The position numbers and the translations under genes are program-made. From NCBI RefSeq assembly GCF_900112525.1, contig NZ_FOMD01000005.1, positions 62,001-126,000 of the forward strand: 64,000 nt of DNA. The letters are read 5' to 3'. The notes beneath the pieces are model-generated. The model searched no databases, had not been told where the DNA came from, and saw only the letters and a program-made list of their open reading frames with translations. This stretch comes from Klenkia taihuensis. Its GTDB lineage: Bacteria; Actinomycetota; Actinomycetes; Mycobacteriales; Geodermatophilaceae. Positions 36,065 through 45,135 of this stretch are shown one piece after another (positions within the stretch are counted from its first letter, which is position 1; each line of letters opens with the position of its first letter).

Positions 36065-37542
36065 GGCGTACCAGGTGAGTCCGGTGCGGTCATCCAGTTC
36101 GCGCGGGCATACCCGAGCGCCGCCTCCGTCCGCACGTCGACGTCATCTGCACGGGACCGTGCGGCATCCACAGCCACCCGCGCAGTGGCCAGCTCCTCGG
36201 ACAGGCGACGCCCGTCCTGACCGTCCAGGCATCTGCGCAGTCGCGCGATGATCGGCGGCGCGGTCCCGGCGATCACGACGACGTGCCGCTCCGGCACCGT
36301 CCGGAAGTCACCAGGCCGGAGCACACGGACGTCCTCCCCCGAGCGCGACGAGCCCGCGCCGCCCGGGCCGTCCGTGATGGTGCTGCGGCTGATCCGGACG
36401 TCATCCAGCAGCTCGGACAGCTCCCGGTAGAAGTGCACGTCCTTGCCCCCGCCGAACACGATCAGGTTGTTCGTCAACCCGAACAGCGAGCGGGCCTCGT
36501 CCTCCCCGTAGGCGACGACCATCTGCTTCCAGGTCTGGGTGGCGTAGATGAATGACAGCCCGAGCGCGCGCTCGTTGGCCATCCGCACCCGCAGAGTCGG
36601 TAGCGGCGCCGTGGACGGCAACTCATCAAGGCAGGCCAGGAAGGACGGCGTCATGCGCCCGTGCGGGGACGACGTCGCGAGGTGCAGGGCGGTGTCCAGG
36701 ACATGCTCGGCGACGGCGGTCATGAGGGGCGCGGCCGAGGCGTAGGGGTCCTCCCGGCCCAGCAGGTAGATGGTCCCGTCGTTCCGGATGAGGTCGACGA
36801 GATCGGTCGCCGGGCGGCCGGCCGCGGGTACGCATCGGCGGCGAACATCGGGCTGGAAGAAGAGGGCCATGGCCTGCTGCGCGGTCGTGATTGTGTTGCC
36901 GACGGTGTCCGGACTCCCCCGCAGCGCGCCGATCAGCAACCCGTCCCAGAAGCGGGCGGCGTGCGGGTGCTGCTGAAGGATCTCCGCCGGCTGTTCGGCC
37001 GCGACGGGGTTGGCCACCCACTCCAGGACGTGGTCGATGGTGCGTCCGGTCAGCGCGGCAGCATGCAGGAAGCCCTGGAGCACCTTGGCGGTCTCGGCGG
37101 CGTAGAAGCGCGCCGCACCGTCCTGGCGTCCGCCGGAGACGGCGCCGCTGACCGTGCCCGCCGAGAACGCCTTGGCCCTGCGTTCTGCAGTTCGCGGGTC
37201 CACGCACCCGGCGACGGGGTCCCAGACCAGCTCGGGGGTACCCGGCGCAGCGCCGAACGGGTCCAGGACGGCGACCGGCCGGGCCGGACCCCCGGGTCGC
37301 ACCGGGTGCTGGCGACGTCCGACGGTCAGGAGCAGGTCGTCGACCTTGGTCAGCGTCGCCAGGGCACCTCCGCGGTGAGCGAGCAGAGCCGGCGCGAGCA
37401 GGTCGAGGGTCTTCCCGGAGCCCTGCTCACCGAAGACCCCTGTGGTGCGGTCGTACCGGCACCACAGGTCGACGCCCGACGGCACCGCAGATCGGCCGAG
37501 CCGCCAGCCGACGTCAAGAGGGTCGAACCGCGGCCGGCGCAT
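36061..37542 (-). CDS. Conjugative coupling protein ATPase domain (VirD4/TraG-like), lacking membrane part
   Basis: P-loop ATPase, 493 aa. Walker A FGEQGSGKT is at about 38-45, Walker B-type FLACLDELPS is in the middle, followed by the ATQTWKQM sensor segment. The sequence VWDPVAGCVDP is typical of actinobacterial type IV coupling proteins. It docks the relaxase-DNA complex to the secretion channel. The first residues, RFDPLDVGWRLGR, are normally internal in this family, and the two N-terminal membrane helices are absent. A separate gene at 39233-39691 ends with the matching upstream segment. The ATG shares one base with the stop of the preceding gene; the long in-frame Arg/Pro-rich extension upstream is shadow sequence. 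Confidence 0.88.
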   Translation of the reverse strand: MRRPRFDPLDVGWRLGRSAVPSGVDLWCRYDRTTGVFGEQGSGKTLDLLAPALLAHRGGALATLTKVDDLLLTVGRRQHPVRPGGPARPVAVLDPFGAAPGTPELVWDPVAGCVDPRTAERRAKAFSAGTVSGAVSGGRQDGAARFYAAETAKVLQGFLHAAALTGRTIDHVLEWVANPVAAEQPAEILQQHPHAARFWDGLLIGALRGSPDTVGNTITTAQQAMALFFQPDVRRRCVPAAGRPATDLVDLIRNDGTIYLLGREDPYASAAPLMTAVAEHVLDTALHLATSSPHGRMTPSFLACLDELPSTAPLPTLRVRMANERALGLSFIYATQTWKQMVVAYGEDEARSLFGLTNNLIVFGGGKDVHFYRELSELLDDVRISRSTITDGPGGAGSSRSGEDVRVLRPGDFRTVPERHVVVIAGTAPPIIARLRRCLDGQDGRRLSEELATARVAVDAARSRADDVDVRTEAALGYARANWMTAPDSPGTP

Positions 37543-38819
37543 CAACGGGCCCTCGTGTGGCCCTGCGGTCGCTGCCGCCCGAGCAGCACCTGCCTCGCGG
37601 CCTCCCGGCTGGCGGCCTCGAGCGCGCCAGCTGCCTCGGGCCGGCGCAGCATCTCCGCGTTGGCGGCCTGGGCACGCCGCGGGAAGCCCGGCGGGTGTGC
37701 TTCGTCGATCCGTACGGCGACCGCCAGCGACAGAAGTCGCGCGTTGTGCAGAGCCCCCACGACCGGTTGCAGATCGGCCGCATTCGCGCGGACCAGTCCG
37801 GCCGGTTGGTAGCCGCGCAGGTAGGGGGCCAGTCGATCCTCGCGCGGGGGGAGGTCGCGGGCGAAGGCGACCAGACTGCCGTCGTCGGCCCACGTCCTGA
37901 CGGTCCGGTACAGCAGCTGCACGGCGAGCGTCGGCATGTGCTGCGCGGCGGCAGCGACCACGCCTCGCACCGCTTGGTCACCGAGCAGCACCTCGGGCGG
38001 CGCGCTGGTCAGGCTCTGCTGGAGGCGGACGGCCGCGATCACCGGCGGCGGGGCGTAGGGCTGTGGCCGCCTGCTGCCGTCGTCGTAGGGCCGCAGCGCC
38101 TCCCGAACTGCACGCCAGCCCGGTGCAGCCAGGTGGCCGGTGCCCAGCGGTGCCGACGTGTCCAGCTGCTGCGCGAGCGCGGTGACCGTCTCGGCCGCCA
38201 CGGCGTAGGTCAGGACCTCCGCCACCGACGGCAGGTGGGCCGTCGCGCTGGTTGCCCGGAGCAGGACCGCCACCGCATCGGGGACGACGTCCACCGGGCC
38301 CCGTCCGGTGATCCGCTCGGCGCCGGCCAAGGGTCGGTCGAGCAGCGCGGCGTCGACGCTGGACGGCGGGTGGAGTGCAGCGGTCTGCTGGACGCGCAGC
38401 GACCACCGTTCGACCTGCTCGACCCGCTGAGTCGCGGCTGCGGCGGTCGGCTGGAGGACGGCTGCCAGGGGCGTGACCGCGTCGGCCATCAGCGTCGCCA
38501 CCGCCCACCGCGAGGAGAGCGTGCTTTGGCTGTGCAGGACAGCAAGGCTGTCGGCCGCCGCGCCGGCCAGCCCCGCCATGGGTCCCTCACCGGCCGGTGC
38601 ATGCCGGGCCAGCTCGGTGCAGGCGGTGGCGAGTCCGGCGACGTCCCGTTCAAGGCCACGGCGGCTGTCCGTCGACAGTCCGTCGCGGCGCAGGTGGCTC
38701 AGTGCGCGGCCGAGGTGTCCCAGGGCCGTCGCGGCATCAGCCTGGTCCGACGCCGTCCGTTCCACCCGCTCGGCGATGTCGACCAGCCCGTCGAGGAGCT
38801 GGCCCAGCGACGTCGCCAT
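37542..38819 (-). CDS. Hypothetical helical protein between the two halves of the coupling protein
   Basis: Protein of 425 aa, almost entirely predicted helical, Ala/Leu/Arg-rich, with no signal peptide, membrane helix or recognised motif. The start region has regularly spaced Leu/Val heptads (about 1-60) compatible with a coiled coil. The ATG overlaps or abuts the stop of the 99-aa gene upstream, and the stop is shared with the start of the coupling ATPase, so it is translated with the transfer genes. It could be an accessory or adaptor protein of the coupling complex. No function is claimed. Confidence 0.65.
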   Translation of the reverse strand: MATSLGQLLDGLVDIAERVERTASDQADAATALGHLGRALSHLRRDGLSTDSRRGLERDVAGLATACTELARHAPAGEGPMAGLAGAAADSLAVLHSQSTLSSRWAVATLMADAVTPLAAVLQPTAAAATQRVEQVERWSLRVQQTAALHPPSSVDAALLDRPLAGAERITGRGPVDVVPDAVAVLLRATSATAHLPSVAEVLTYAVAAETVTALAQQLDTSAPLGTGHLAAPGWRAVREALRPYDDGSRRPQPYAPPPVIAAVRLQQSLTSAPPEVLLGDQAVRGVVAAAAQHMPTLAVQLLYRTVRTWADDGSLVAFARDLPPREDRLAPYLRGYQPAGLVRANAADLQPVVGALHNARLLSLAVAVRIDEAHPPGFPRRAQAANAEMLRRPEAAGALEAASREAARQVLLGRQRPQGHTRAR

Positions 38820-39118
38820 CAGCGGACCGCGATCAGCGCACGGCGGCCGTGCCGGGCTGCCTGGACGACCGCCGGCTGCGCGAAATCGTCCGCGTGCAGC
38901 TCGCCGAGGGCGCGCAGCGCTCGCGTGATGAGCACGTCGGGCCCGGGATGGTCAGGAACCGGCGGCACGGGCCCGGTGTGGACGCCCAGGGCAGCGCACG
39001 CGGCCAGGCTGTGCAGGGCTACGGAACGGCCCGCGAGACGGTGCCTACCTGCGGTGGCGAACAACACGGCGGCGAGCCGGACCTTGTCTCGTGTGGTCAG
39101 GCCGTTGGTGGTCTGCAT
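38819..39118 (-). CDS. Hypothetical 99-aa protein of the transfer operon
   Basis: Small Ala/Leu/Arg-rich protein with no membrane helix. It has a central VHTGPVPPVPDHPGPDVL loop between two helical halves. The ATG at 39118 has a GAGGAG-type site (from ...GAGGAGAACC) just upstream, and the stop overlaps the next gene by one base. It follows a 114-base gap that holds the CTGTGGAC repeat pair, so it may start a separately controlled sub-operon (39118 to 35561). Family unknown. Confidence 0.6.
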   Translation of the reverse strand: MQTTNGLTTRDKVRLAAVLFATAGRHRLAGRSVALHSLAACAALGVHTGPVPPVPDHPGPDVLITRALRALGELHADDFAQPAVVQAARHGRRALIAVR

Positions 39119-39232
39119 GGTTCTCCTCGGTCAGGGTCGAAGCACGACCGTCAGGTCCCCTGCGACGTCATGAGGAGCAGGTCGCCGGACCTGTGGACAG
39201 CTGACAGATCTGCTGCGGGCTGTGGACGGCGG
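39119..39232. promoter_or_regulatory. Internal gap of the transfer operon with a CTGTGGAC repeat pair
   Basis: This is the only sizeable break in the minus-strand transfer operon. It carries CTGTGGAC at 39191-39198 and 39220-39227, 29 bases apart, the same motif and spacing as in the parB/relaxase gap. It may be an internal promoter with a shared operator. Confidence 0.4.
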
Positions 39233-39691
39233 TCAGCGGCTGTCGAGATCGGGGCGGATGACGGCCCGCGCCGCGCGCAGTCGGGACACACCGAGGGCGT
39301 CCTCGGCCTGTCGCCGGGTGGCCATGCCGGTCTTCCCTGCTCGGAGCCGGTCCCGCACGGCGAGGGACGCCGACACCGCCGCAACGGTGAGCAGCACTTC
39401 GCCGACGGCGATCACGACGTAGGTCGGCACGGGCCCAGCCAGCTGGGCCACCTGGCCGGCGGAGTAACCGGCCCCGAGCCGTCCTCGGATGAGGCCGACC
39501 ACGACCGGTCCCACGTCGGCTGCTTGGGCTGGCCACACCCAGCCATGGCCCCACAGCGAGGCGGCGATCCCGACGGCCGCGAGCGCGACGCTCGCCATCG
39601 CGCCGAGGACGACGGCCGTGCCGATGACGGCGAGCTCCCAGCCGCGACCTGCCGGTTGCGGGTCCCGCACGCGGCGCAGCGGAGCGCTCAT
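39233..39691 (-). CDS. Two-helix membrane protein, probable detached N-terminus of the coupling protein
   Basis: Protein of 152 aa. Two membrane helices, at about 17-45 and 85-110, flank a periplasmic loop. A cytoplasmic tail reads TGMATRRQAEDALGVSRLRAARAVIRPDL and then stops. In intact actinobacterial VirD4-like coupling proteins as I know them, two helices are followed by an A-R-x-E/Q-...-LG-...-RPxL segment and then directly by a xVGxxLGR segment and Walker A. That second segment begins the ATPase protein at 36061-37542. This gene therefore looks like the membrane half of a split coupling protein. The ATG overlaps the NlpC/P60 gene stop (ATGA). Confidence 0.72.
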   Translation of the reverse strand: MSAPLRRVRDPQPAGRGWELAVIGTAVVLGAMASVALAAVGIAASLWGHGWVWPAQAADVGPVVVGLIRGRLGAGYSAGQVAQLAGPVPTYVVIAVGEVLLTVAAVSASLAVRDRLRAGKTGMATRRQAEDALGVSRLRAARAVIRPDLDSR

Positions 39692-40788
39692 CCGATGTGC
39701 CGAACAGCCACGACCTGGCCGGACCACCGGCTGGCCTCGGTCACGATGACGGGCACCCCGGTCATGGGGGCGTGCACCAGGTAGAGGTGGCGGCCGTCCT
39801 CCTGGTCGACGTAGCCGGCCACCATCCCGACGTGCCCCGGGCGCAGTGCGGTCCCGCCTGCGCCCGGGATCATGACCAGGTCACCCCCCACCGCATCGGT
39901 GAGGTTGATGGCGCCCGGGGTGCCGTGCCCGGTCTGGGCTGCGGCGTTGTGCGGCAGGGCGACCCCGCCCGCAGCCCACGCCGCCATGGTCAGACCGGAG
40001 CAGTCGAAGGAGTTGGGTCCTGCGGCCGCCCACACGTAGGGCTTGCCGAGTTGGGCGAGGGCGTACTGAACAGCAGCCACGCCCTGCGGCGACCCGTTGA
40101 TGACCAGACCGGCCGGGACGGTCGTCGTCCCGGTGGTGTTGCCGCCCATCGGGCCGACGAACTCACCCACAGGCCGTGCACCACCTGCGCCGGGGCAGAT
40201 CGCGGCGGCGTCGCTGGTGCCCGCGGCACCCGCCGTGCTGCTCGCGGTGGGCCAGATCTGTCCCACGACCTCGTCCGCCAGTCCGACGTGGAGTGCGTAC
40301 CGATCCGGGTAGGCCGAGATCTGGACTGCCTGCGCGACGTCACCCATGGGTCTGGTCTCCCAGTCGGGGACGTCGACCATCCGGTCGAGGAACGCGTTGG
40401 TCGACCGGACGGGGTCGATGGCAACGGCTTCGGTGTAGATCGACACCCGCTGCTGGAACAGCCCTTCGGAGTCGTGATCGGTCTGCACGGCGGAGTTGAC
40501 CAGCCGGGACTCGGTGTAGGCGGTGGCCACCGCGATGACCGCAGCTCGTACCGGGAGCTGTCGTTCGGCGACCGTCGACACGATGGTCCAGGCGTGACCC
40601 ATCTGGTCGGCATCGAGCTCGACGCCGGTGACCGTCTGGCCCGAGCCTGCGCCCGCGCAGAGGCCCGGCGCCGCTCCCGCCGGTGTTGCACCACCGCCCG
40701 TCAGGACCATCAGGACTGCCGTCACGACGGACACCACCGGGACGACGGCCACGGCGACGCCCTTCGCCGCGCCCTGACTGGTGGTCAC
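39688..40788 (-). CDS. NlpC/P60 peptidoglycan hydrolase of the conjugation machinery
   Basis: Protein of 366 aa. A signal-anchor helix (about 8-35, ending AAPGLC) is followed by a lysozyme/VirB1-like helical segment (about 45-170, with AYTESRLVNSAV carrying a candidate catalytic Glu). A C-terminal NlpC/P60 domain (about 225-366) has the active Cys in NSFDCSGLTMAAW, the His in RPGHVGMVAG and a third polar residue in LVHAP. It should cut cell-wall peptides, and possibly glycan, to let the secretion channel through. The GTG at 40788 overlaps the VirB4 gene stop. Upstream in-frame residues are shadow. The two-domain layout matches the cell-wall hydrolases of Gram-positive type IV secretion systems. 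Confidence 0.87.
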   Translation of the reverse strand: MTTSQGAAKGVAVAVVPVVSVVTAVLMVLTGGGATPAGAAPGLCAGAGSGQTVTGVELDADQMGHAWTIVSTVAERQLPVRAAVIAVATAYTESRLVNSAVQTDHDSEGLFQQRVSIYTEAVAIDPVRSTNAFLDRMVDVPDWETRPMGDVAQAVQISAYPDRYALHVGLADEVVGQIWPTASSTAGAAGTSDAAAICPGAGGARPVGEFVGPMGGNTTGTTTVPAGLVINGSPQGVAAVQYALAQLGKPYVWAAAGPNSFDCSGLTMAAWAAGGVALPHNAAAQTGHGTPGAINLTDAVGGDLVMIPGAGGTALRPGHVGMVAGYVDQEDGRHLYLVHAPMTGVPVIVTEASRWSGQVVAVRHIG

Positions 40789-42302
40789 TTGTCCTCGCCC
40801 CCAGGGGCGGCGATGGCGTCGTTGGTGTTCGTCAAGGCCACGTCGACCGAGGTCCGGACGGTCTGCACCTTCGCGACATGGCTGCCGACCATCCACAGGG
40901 CCCGGCCCCGGCCCGCGGCGGCCCAGTCGGTGACGATGCGCTCGGCCATCGGGGTCAGGCCCAGCAGGCCGGACAGTTCATCGCCGATCTGCTCGTCCTG
41001 ACCGAGGAGCACCTTGGTCGCGCACAGGTGCAGCAGGTCCCGTGCGATGGCGACCGCTTGGCTGTCGGCGTCGCCGACGGTCAGCATGTCGGAGGGCTTG
41101 TGGGCGACGACGATCTGGATGCAGCCGTCGTTCCGGGACAGTCGGAGGTCGGCGTCGAGCGACTTGACCGCGTCGGTACCCAGACGCATCTGCTTCCAGC
41201 ACTCGTCCCTAATGACGATGCGCAGGTCCCCGGGTTCGGCAACCTGGGTCATCGCTCGGCCCCACGAGTTGAGGCAGGTCAGCGCGACCCCGACGGCCTG
41301 GTCCCCGAGCGGTTCCAGTCTCGACAGGGACAGTGACTGGATCGGCGCCCGCCAGTCGACCTGCACGGTCGTCGGAGCGTCGAAGAGACCGGCGAGGTGG
41401 CCGGTGACGAGGGCGCCCAGCGCGTCGCGCACCGGTCGGGTGTCGTCGAGGAAGTGCTGACGGTCGGCGTACCGGCAGGCATCGACCAGGGTGTCCCCCG
41501 GCTCCCGCAGGGCATGCCACAGCTGCGGGATGGTGATCTCCCGCAGGCGATCGCCGCCGTCGCTGTAGCCGGTGACGTCACGCAGCACGTGGCCGACAGC
41601 GGTCTCGGCCGTGGGCCCGAACGGCACGTTCTGCGACCCGACCAGGCCCCGCACCAGCAGCAGCCAGCGAGCGAACACCATCGCGGCCCGTCGCTGTGCC
41701 TCCGCCCTCGACAGCGCCGTCCAGTCGTTGCCCAGCGGGCCGAAGTCCAATGGGTTGATCCGTGCCGGCAAGCCATGGCCGACGGCGTGCGGCTCGACGC
41801 CGAGAGCGCTGCACAGGGGCGCGTACTCGTCCTTCACGTCGCCCAGGACGAGGGTGCGGTAGCCGTAGGCCATCTGCCGGAGGGCGAACATCTTGACCGT
41901 CCCGGACTTCCCCCGACCCGGTGCCCCGAACACGATCATGTTGGGGTTGGTCACCCCGGCGACACCACCCAGCGTCCAGCCGATGGGGTCCGCGGCGAAC
42001 GCACCGCCGGACAGGTAGTCGATGCCGAGGAGCGCCCCCGAGGACGACAGACCGTTGCCCGCGATGAACGGCCAGACACCACCGACCTGCTCCGTCGTCA
42101 TCCGGTACACCGCCATCGGAGCAGGTACCGCCGCCCACCCGCCGGCGACCTCGGCCCGCCCACGCCGTCCGACCGACGCGCCGAACGGACCACGATCCAC
42201 GTGGCGGACCGGCCCCGGTGCCGTGGTCGGGAGGTCGTGGTGGAAGTCGGACATCAGCCGAGCGAGTCCCCGGCCACCCCCGGCATTCCTCGAGACCATC
42301 AT
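40785..42302 (-). CDS. VirB4-like conjugation ATPase
   Basis: Cytoplasmic ATPase of 505 aa. Walker A is FGAPGRGKSGT at about 125-135, preceded by the conserved GVTNPNMIVFG. The Walker B region is LRIVIRDECWK, and an AHKPSDM sensor segment follows. The motor energises the type IV secretion channel and pairs with the coupling ATPase. The ATG at 42302 overlaps the stop of the SCO6880-type gene. Compared with Gram-negative VirB4 (about 800 aa), it lacks the long N-terminal domain, which in actinobacterial systems seems to be supplied by the separate upstream protein. Confidence 0.85.
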   Translation of the reverse strand: MMVSRNAGGGRGLARLMSDFHHDLPTTAPGPVRHVDRGPFGASVGRRGRAEVAGGWAAVPAPMAVYRMTTEQVGGVWPFIAGNGLSSSGALLGIDYLSGGAFAADPIGWTLGGVAGVTNPNMIVFGAPGRGKSGTVKMFALRQMAYGYRTLVLGDVKDEYAPLCSALGVEPHAVGHGLPARINPLDFGPLGNDWTALSRAEAQRRAAMVFARWLLLVRGLVGSQNVPFGPTAETAVGHVLRDVTGYSDGGDRLREITIPQLWHALREPGDTLVDACRYADRQHFLDDTRPVRDALGALVTGHLAGLFDAPTTVQVDWRAPIQSLSLSRLEPLGDQAVGVALTCLNSWGRAMTQVAEPGDLRIVIRDECWKQMRLGTDAVKSLDADLRLSRNDGCIQIVVAHKPSDMLTVGDADSQAVAIARDLLHLCATKVLLGQDEQIGDELSGLLGLTPMAERIVTDWAAAGRGRALWMVGSHVAKVQTVRTSVDVALTNTNDAIAAPGGEDK

Positions 42303-43789
42303 CGGGCGCCCCGACGACGCGGCAGGCCGACACCGAGCGGGATGCACGCGGCGGCGAAGCCGGAGTCCTGCGCCAGGTCCAACCGAAGCGGCTTGAACCC
42401 GCTGTTGGTGATGCTGGACTCCAGCCGTCGTCCGAAGTCGCTGATGGACCAGGTCGCGGGCACCGTCACCGCGGCGGCCACCGCAACCCGCACCAGCGCG
42501 TTGCCCTCCGCGAACCGGATGTCCCGGCCCTCCACCCTGGCGGCTTCCTGCCGGTGCGCTGCGCGCACCCGGAAGCCCCCACGCCGGCGGATCTCGTTGG
42601 TCAGCTCGGAGCTCATCGACTCCCCGCCGATCATCCTGTCCGCCCGGGTGTGGCTGATCGGTTCGAAGAAGACTGTCACCGAACGGCGTTCACCAGCGGC
42701 CGTCGGAACGAGGACGGGGGCCAGCGCACCCATGACCGCCCCCTTGTCGGGGAGCAGCACGGTGCAGGTGACCGACTGCCATGCGTCGTGCTCGTAGTGG
42801 CGCCGTTCCGGGGGCGGCGCGGACGACGGGCCGGCCAGGGCCATCGGCAGATCGGGCTCCTCGGTGGTCAACCGGGCGCGGTCACCGGGCGCGAAGCCGG
42901 TGCGGACAGCAGCTGCGAGGCCGGATGAGTCGAGCCACGCCACCGACGAGCAGCCGACAGGTCCGAGCAACCGCGCCTCGAGCTCCGACATGAGGCCGTA
43001 CAGCACGCGCGCTCGGCCGTCCGTCCCGCCGCCTGCCTCCCTGGCGAGCCTGGAGATGCGCCGTTCCGGGACCACGACCGTCACGAAGGCCTCATGCCGG
43101 ACCCCGGCCGCGGTCATGATGTCCGCGAGCTCGTCGATCACCGCATGCGCCAGCGCCGGTGCGTCTGCCCGCCGGTTCGCTGCCTGCCAGGCAGACCGTT
43201 CCGCGCCGTCGTCCGGCACGGTCCGCACCTGCAGCGCGAAGGACGAGACGAGCTCGCCGGTGGCGGTGCTCTCCAGCAGCTCCGCCAGGCCGTGCCCGAG
43301 CCGCGTCCGGGTGTCGGCCTCGGCCAGGCCGATGCCGGGGTGGGCGATGCGGGCCACCACGGACCAGGTGCGTTCACGGTCGTCCGAGACCACCGCGGGC
43401 CGGCAGAGCAGCGGGCCGAACGGTGGTCCGTCGTGGGTGCGGATCCCCGACAGCACCCCCGGCAGATCTGCGTCCTCGAGGTCGTCGACGTCGCCTGCCG
43501 CGGACCGGGACTGCCAAGAGGTCCACCCGAGAGCCGCGCCGACGAGCCGGTGGCAGGCATCCCACGACCAGCGCAACGGAGTGCGGCCGCGCACCGGCAC
43601 GGCGACGAGGACGACGAACACCGCCCACACCGGGGTCCACGCCGCGGCCACGGCCCACCGCTGAGCGCCGAGGGCCGCGAAGACGGGTATGCCTGCGGCC
43701 GCCGCGCCGACGCAGGTCCCGACGCCGAGGCCGCCGAACGATGCGCCGCGATCGACGGACCAGGAGCCATAACGAACCGGAGTGCTCAC
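42299..43789 (-). CDS. SCO6880-type conjugation protein
   Basis: Protein of 496 aa with two adjacent membrane helices near residues 18-60 (FGGLGVGTCVGAAAAGIPVFAAL and a following VVLVAVPV run) and then a large soluble domain. The layout and position directly before VirB4 match the SCO6880 family known from Streptomyces conjugative elements. In arrangement it resembles a VirB3 helix pair fused to the N-terminal domain of VirB4, and it probably anchors the motor ATPase to the membrane. GTG at 43789 overlaps the VirB6 gene stop. The family name is from memory of annotation practice. Confidence 0.75.
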   Translation of the reverse strand: MSTPVRYGSWSVDRGASFGGLGVGTCVGAAAAGIPVFAALGAQRWAVAAAWTPVWAVFVVLVAVPVRGRTPLRWSWDACHRLVGAALGWTSWQSRSAAGDVDDLEDADLPGVLSGIRTHDGPPFGPLLCRPAVVSDDRERTWSVVARIAHPGIGLAEADTRTRLGHGLAELLESTATGELVSSFALQVRTVPDDGAERSAWQAANRRADAPALAHAVIDELADIMTAAGVRHEAFVTVVVPERRISRLAREAGGGTDGRARVLYGLMSELEARLLGPVGCSSVAWLDSSGLAAAVRTGFAPGDRARLTTEEPDLPMALAGPSSAPPPERRHYEHDAWQSVTCTVLLPDKGAVMGALAPVLVPTAAGERRSVTVFFEPISHTRADRMIGGESMSSELTNEIRRRGGFRVRAAHRQEAARVEGRDIRFAEGNALVRVAVAAAVTVPATWSISDFGRRLESSITNSGFKPLRLDLAQDSGFAAACIPLGVGLPRRRGAR

Positions 43790-45135
43790 GGCTTCTCCCC
43801 TGCGGGCGGCGCGGTGCCGGCCGGGGCGGGGCCGGCTGATGGCCATGGGTCAGGCCCGGGGATCGGCGGAGGCGCGGGAGACGTCGAGGTCCCGCCCCCG
43901 GCGTCCCTCGTCGCACCACCGACGCCCGAAGGAGCTGATGCCCGTTGCGAGCGGCGTTGCCCGGAGCCAGCCGGGTAGCTCGGATGACCGACACCTCCCG
44001 CGTTGAGCACGTCTGCGGCGAGGTCCACCGTGCGGTGCGCGACTGCGGCGACGACGCCCACACCTGCCGCCGCCGCGCCGCCGACCGCACCGGCTGCTGC
44101 CCCCAGCCGCCCGACCGACTGCGCCTCCGCAGCGGCCTCACCGTGCGACCGGCCGTCTCCGACGCTGGCAGCAGCAGCCCCGCTGCCATTGCCGTGACCA
44201 CCACTCCGGGCGATGCCCGACAGCCCGCCCGCGTCGCTCCACGACTGTCGGAGTGCGGACCCCGATGCCGTACCGGGGTCGACGAACGCGAGCAGGCGGA
44301 ACAGGACGAGCGGGCAGACGGCCCCGACGGCCACCATGACGGCGCCGACGACGGCCGTCCCGGCGGCCTGCGCGGTGGAGTCGCCGTTGCCGGCGACGAC
44401 GCCGGCCGAGAGCTGCACGCCGATGCCGAGCATGAGAGCCGCCGTCGGTGTGATGAGCAGGCTCGCGAAGAACCACCGCAGGCTCTTCCAGAACCAGGAC
44501 CGGGTGCTGTCGCTGAGCAGCCCGCCGGCCGAGATGGGCGCGGTCGCGATCAGGATGATCAGGGCCGCCTCCCGGACGAGCGCGATGATCACGTAGAAGA
44601 ACGCCGCAGGGATGACCAGCAGGAGCGACGACAGACCGAGGACCGTGGCCGCGGTGGCGTCGACGACGTCACGAGGCCAGGAGTTGGCGGGGTCGACGGC
44701 GGACAGGCTGTCCACGTCCAGCATCGCTCGAAGGATCCCGCGGGCCAGTTCGGCCGCGGCGAGGATGAACCCGCCGGCCGCCCCCAGGTAGCCCACCCAG
44801 ACGAGACCGAACTGCAGCACCCCCAGGACCACCCGGCCCAGCGACCGGCCATCCCGCCGCACGAGGGCGAGGGTGAGCTGGACGAACATCATGACGACGG
44901 CGACGCTGGCGCCCAGCCACAGCGTGGTCGGGAGGACCGCACCCATCGGCCCGGTCTCGGACACGTCCGGTGTGGTGAGTGCATCGATGACCCGGAGGGC
45001 GAGACCGAGCAGCCACAGCCCGGCGGACCAGATGCTGACCATGGCTGCTGTCCACACGTCGGCGACGGCCTCGGCGGCGAGGTCGCCGAGCCAGCTCATG
45101 GGGTTGAGGTCGATCGCGACGACGTCCTCACCCAT
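43786..45135 (-). CDS. VirB6/TrbL-like polytopic channel protein
   Basis: Protein of 449 aa. It has an N-terminal amphipathic stretch, then at least six strongly hydrophobic helices between about 30 and 295 (for example FVQLTLAL, VVLGVLQFGLVWVGYL, LLLVIPAAFFYVIIALV, ALIILIATAPISAGGLL, ASLLITPTAALMLGIG). A long Gly/Ala/Pro/Ser-rich cytoplasmic or extracellular tail follows (about 300-449). The SAGGLL segment after a charged loop is typical of TrbL/VirB6 channel proteins. The ATG at 45135 overlaps the preceding gene by eight bases. It forms part of the inner-membrane DNA channel. Confidence 0.82.
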   Translation of the reverse strand: MGEDVVAIDLNPMSWLGDLAAEAVADVWTAAMVSIWSAGLWLLGLALRVIDALTTPDVSETGPMGAVLPTTLWLGASVAVVMMFVQLTLALVRRDGRSLGRVVLGVLQFGLVWVGYLGAAGGFILAAAELARGILRAMLDVDSLSAVDPANSWPRDVVDATAATVLGLSSLLLVIPAAFFYVIIALVREAALIILIATAPISAGGLLSDSTRSWFWKSLRWFFASLLITPTAALMLGIGVQLSAGVVAGNGDSTAQAAGTAVVGAVMVAVGAVCPLVLFRLLAFVDPGTASGSALRQSWSDAGGLSGIARSGGHGNGSGAAAASVGDGRSHGEAAAEAQSVGRLGAAAGAVGGAAAAGVGVVAAVAHRTVDLAADVLNAGGVGHPSYPAGSGQRRSQRASAPSGVGGATRDAGGGTSTSPAPPPIPGPDPWPSAGPAPAGTAPPAGEKP

